6,474 nucleotides of DNA from Actinomycetes bacterium. GTDB lineage: Bacteria > Actinomycetota > Actinomycetes > Actinomycetales > Dermabacteraceae. Shown piece by piece: positions 5,679 through 6,474 of this stretch (the first letter of the stretch is position 1; every line of letters begins with the position of its first letter). Under the pieces are notes generated by a model. That model was not told the origin of the DNA. It searched no databases and worked only from the letters and a program-made list of their open reading frames with translations. The stretch spans positions 1 through 6,474 of the forward strand of contig JAEWEZ010000130.1 in NCBI GenBank assembly GCA_023389045.1, read 5' to 3'. The translations under genes and the position numbers were made by a program.

Positions 5679-6474
5679 CTAGTTCTCCGTCAGGGTGTGA
5701 ATCCTCCAGCGTTCCCCATCCCAGTGCAGGGTGACCGTGACGGGGCTGGGGGTGACGGCGGGGATGCGTCGTGACTCTTTTCCATCCCCCACCGAGGCCG
5801 TCTTGCTCCCCGCGAGTGCAGTGACCACGGCGATGCCGCCGTCGGCATCGTAGTTCCGTAGCGCCACTTCGCGGATCACCGGTTCTCCGCCGAGGATGGT
5901 GCGAGTCGCGTAGCTCGCCCGCACGGTGTGGTCGTGCTCTTCGGCTGGGCTGCCGGGCAGGGCGGGTGAGGCGTCGGTGCGTCCGGTGATGTAGTCGTGG
6001 CGTTCAGCGGCGAGGGCGGAGAGGAGCATGCCGGGGTCGCTGGCGGGGGCGTTGCGTTGGAAAGCGGCAATGGGGCCGACGGGTGCCGTGCCAGGCGTCG
6101 CCTTGCTCGACTGTTTGGAGTCCCGTGTGGCAGCGGTCGACGATGCCTCGCCTCTGCTATCTCCACTTCGCGAGGCGGATTCGTCTGTAGCGTCAGCGGC
6201 AGCCGGCGCGGAGCTCGGCTGGCTGGCCGCGGCCACGGTGGGCGTTGCCGCCGTTGATTCGGTGGGAGCCTCGGGCATGAACTGGGAGATGGTGAGCCAG
6301 GTGGTCAGGCCAAGGAGTACGCCTGCACCGAGCACGGCGAGGTAGCGGCGCTGGTGAACGGGTTCGTGCTCGGTGCGCCCGCCGGGGCGGATGCGGCAGT
6401 CACCGTCGGCATCGACATGTTCGGGGCGGTGCGCGGTGAGGCGTCGCGAGGGGCCGCTGGGGCGAGCCGAGGTG
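5679..6474 (-). CDS. Membrane-anchored protein with Ser/Thr/Ala-rich linker and NTF2-like C-terminal domain (5' end outside window)
   Basis: On the minus strand the frame is open from the right edge to the stop at 5679-5681: 264 codons without a visible start of good quality. The only in-frame start codon is a GTG at 6335, which has no ribosome binding site and would begin directly in the membrane helix, so the true start is probably beyond the edge. Visible parts: a polar, Arg/His/Pro-rich N-terminal tail of at least 46 residues, presumably cytoplasmic; one membrane helix (residues 2-20 counted from the GTG); a low-complexity Ser/Thr/Ala/Pro linker (about 21-88); and a C-terminal domain (about 89-218). 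That domain starts with a helix (L-L-S-A-L-A-A-E-R-H-D-Y-I-T-G-R), then strands, ending W-D-G-E-R-W-R-I-H-T-L-T. A helical start and a final strand with a conserved-looking Trp resemble NTF2-like extracytoplasmic domains, but this is inferred from pattern alone. Topology should be N-in, C-out. I do not recognise the family. It converges on the E2 gene. Confidence 0.75.
   Translation of the reverse strand, partial: TSARPSGPSRRLTAHRPEHVDADGDCRIRPGGRTEHEPVHQRRYLAVLGAGVLLGLTTWLTISQFMPEAPTESTAATPTVAAASQPSSAPAAADATDESASRSGDSRGEASSTAATRDSKQSSKATPGTAPVGPIAAFQRNAPASDPGMLLSALAAERHDYITGRTDASPALPGSPAEEHDHTVRASYATRTILGGEPVIREVALRNYDADGGIAVVTALAGSKTASVGDGKESRRIPAVTPSPVTVTLHWDGERWRIHTLTEN

Noticed and set aside
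5517..5774. Plus-strand frame of 85 codons with a Cys/Val-rich product
   Set aside because: It begins inside the terminator hairpin, its Cys richness comes from the GT-rich repeat, and it overlaps the end of the convergent minus-strand gene.
5997..6345. Plus-strand frames opposite the right-edge membrane-anchored gene
   Set aside because: The minus strand gives a coherent protein with tail, helix, linker and domain; the plus-strand products are Gly/Ala/Arg-rich shadows.

Overview
The window looks like a core-metabolism region of a high-GC actinobacterium. Coding regions are GC-rich with strong third-position G/C. Several protein traits fit the actinobacterial branches of their families: the Lpd redox motif C-L-H-R-G-C-I-P-T-K, the multi-lipoyl E2, and an apparently leaderless pepA. 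Micrococcales (for example the Dermabacteraceae) is my best guess at order, from general resemblance only.

Layout from left to right. (1) Positions 1-375, minus strand: a small four-helix membrane protein of unknown function, cut by the left edge. (2) 376-539: a divergent intergenic region holding two short inverted repeats and a promoter for pepA whose predicted transcription start falls on the pepA ATG. (3) 540-2000, plus strand: pepA, an M17 leucyl aminopeptidase with every metal and catalytic residue in place. (4) 2001-2309: a very strong intrinsic terminator for pepA, then the probable promoter and leader of the next operon. (5) 2310-3713: lpdA, dihydrolipoamide dehydrogenase (E3). (6) 3736-5484: the dihydrolipoamide acyltransferase (E2) usually annotated sucB in actinobacteria, 22 nt after lpdA with a strong ribosome binding site. 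It has two lipoyl domains, a peripheral-subunit-binding domain and a catalytic domain. (7) 5485-5678: a convergent intergenic region with a 13-bp perfect hairpin terminator and a GT-rich stretch containing a 15-bp tandem duplication. (8) 5679 to the right edge, minus strand: a membrane-anchored protein with a Ser/Thr/Ala-rich linker and a C-terminal domain resembling an NTF2-like fold, 5'-truncated by the window.

lpdA and sucB form a two-gene operon supplying E3 and E2 of the 2-oxoacid dehydrogenase complexes: E1 loads an acyl group on the E2 lipoyl lysines, E2 passes it to CoA, and Lpd reoxidises the dihydrolipoyl arms with NAD+. No E1 gene and no lipoate-synthesis gene (lipA/lipB) is visible here. 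pepA has its own promoter and terminator and is a neighbour rather than part of this pathway.

I see no mobile element, CRISPR array, RNA gene or undescribed multi-gene system. The most notable details are the two lipoyl domains sharing 50 identical residues despite 16 synonymous codon differences, the leaderless-looking pepA start, the charged linkers of E2, and the uncharacterised membrane-anchored protein at the right edge.
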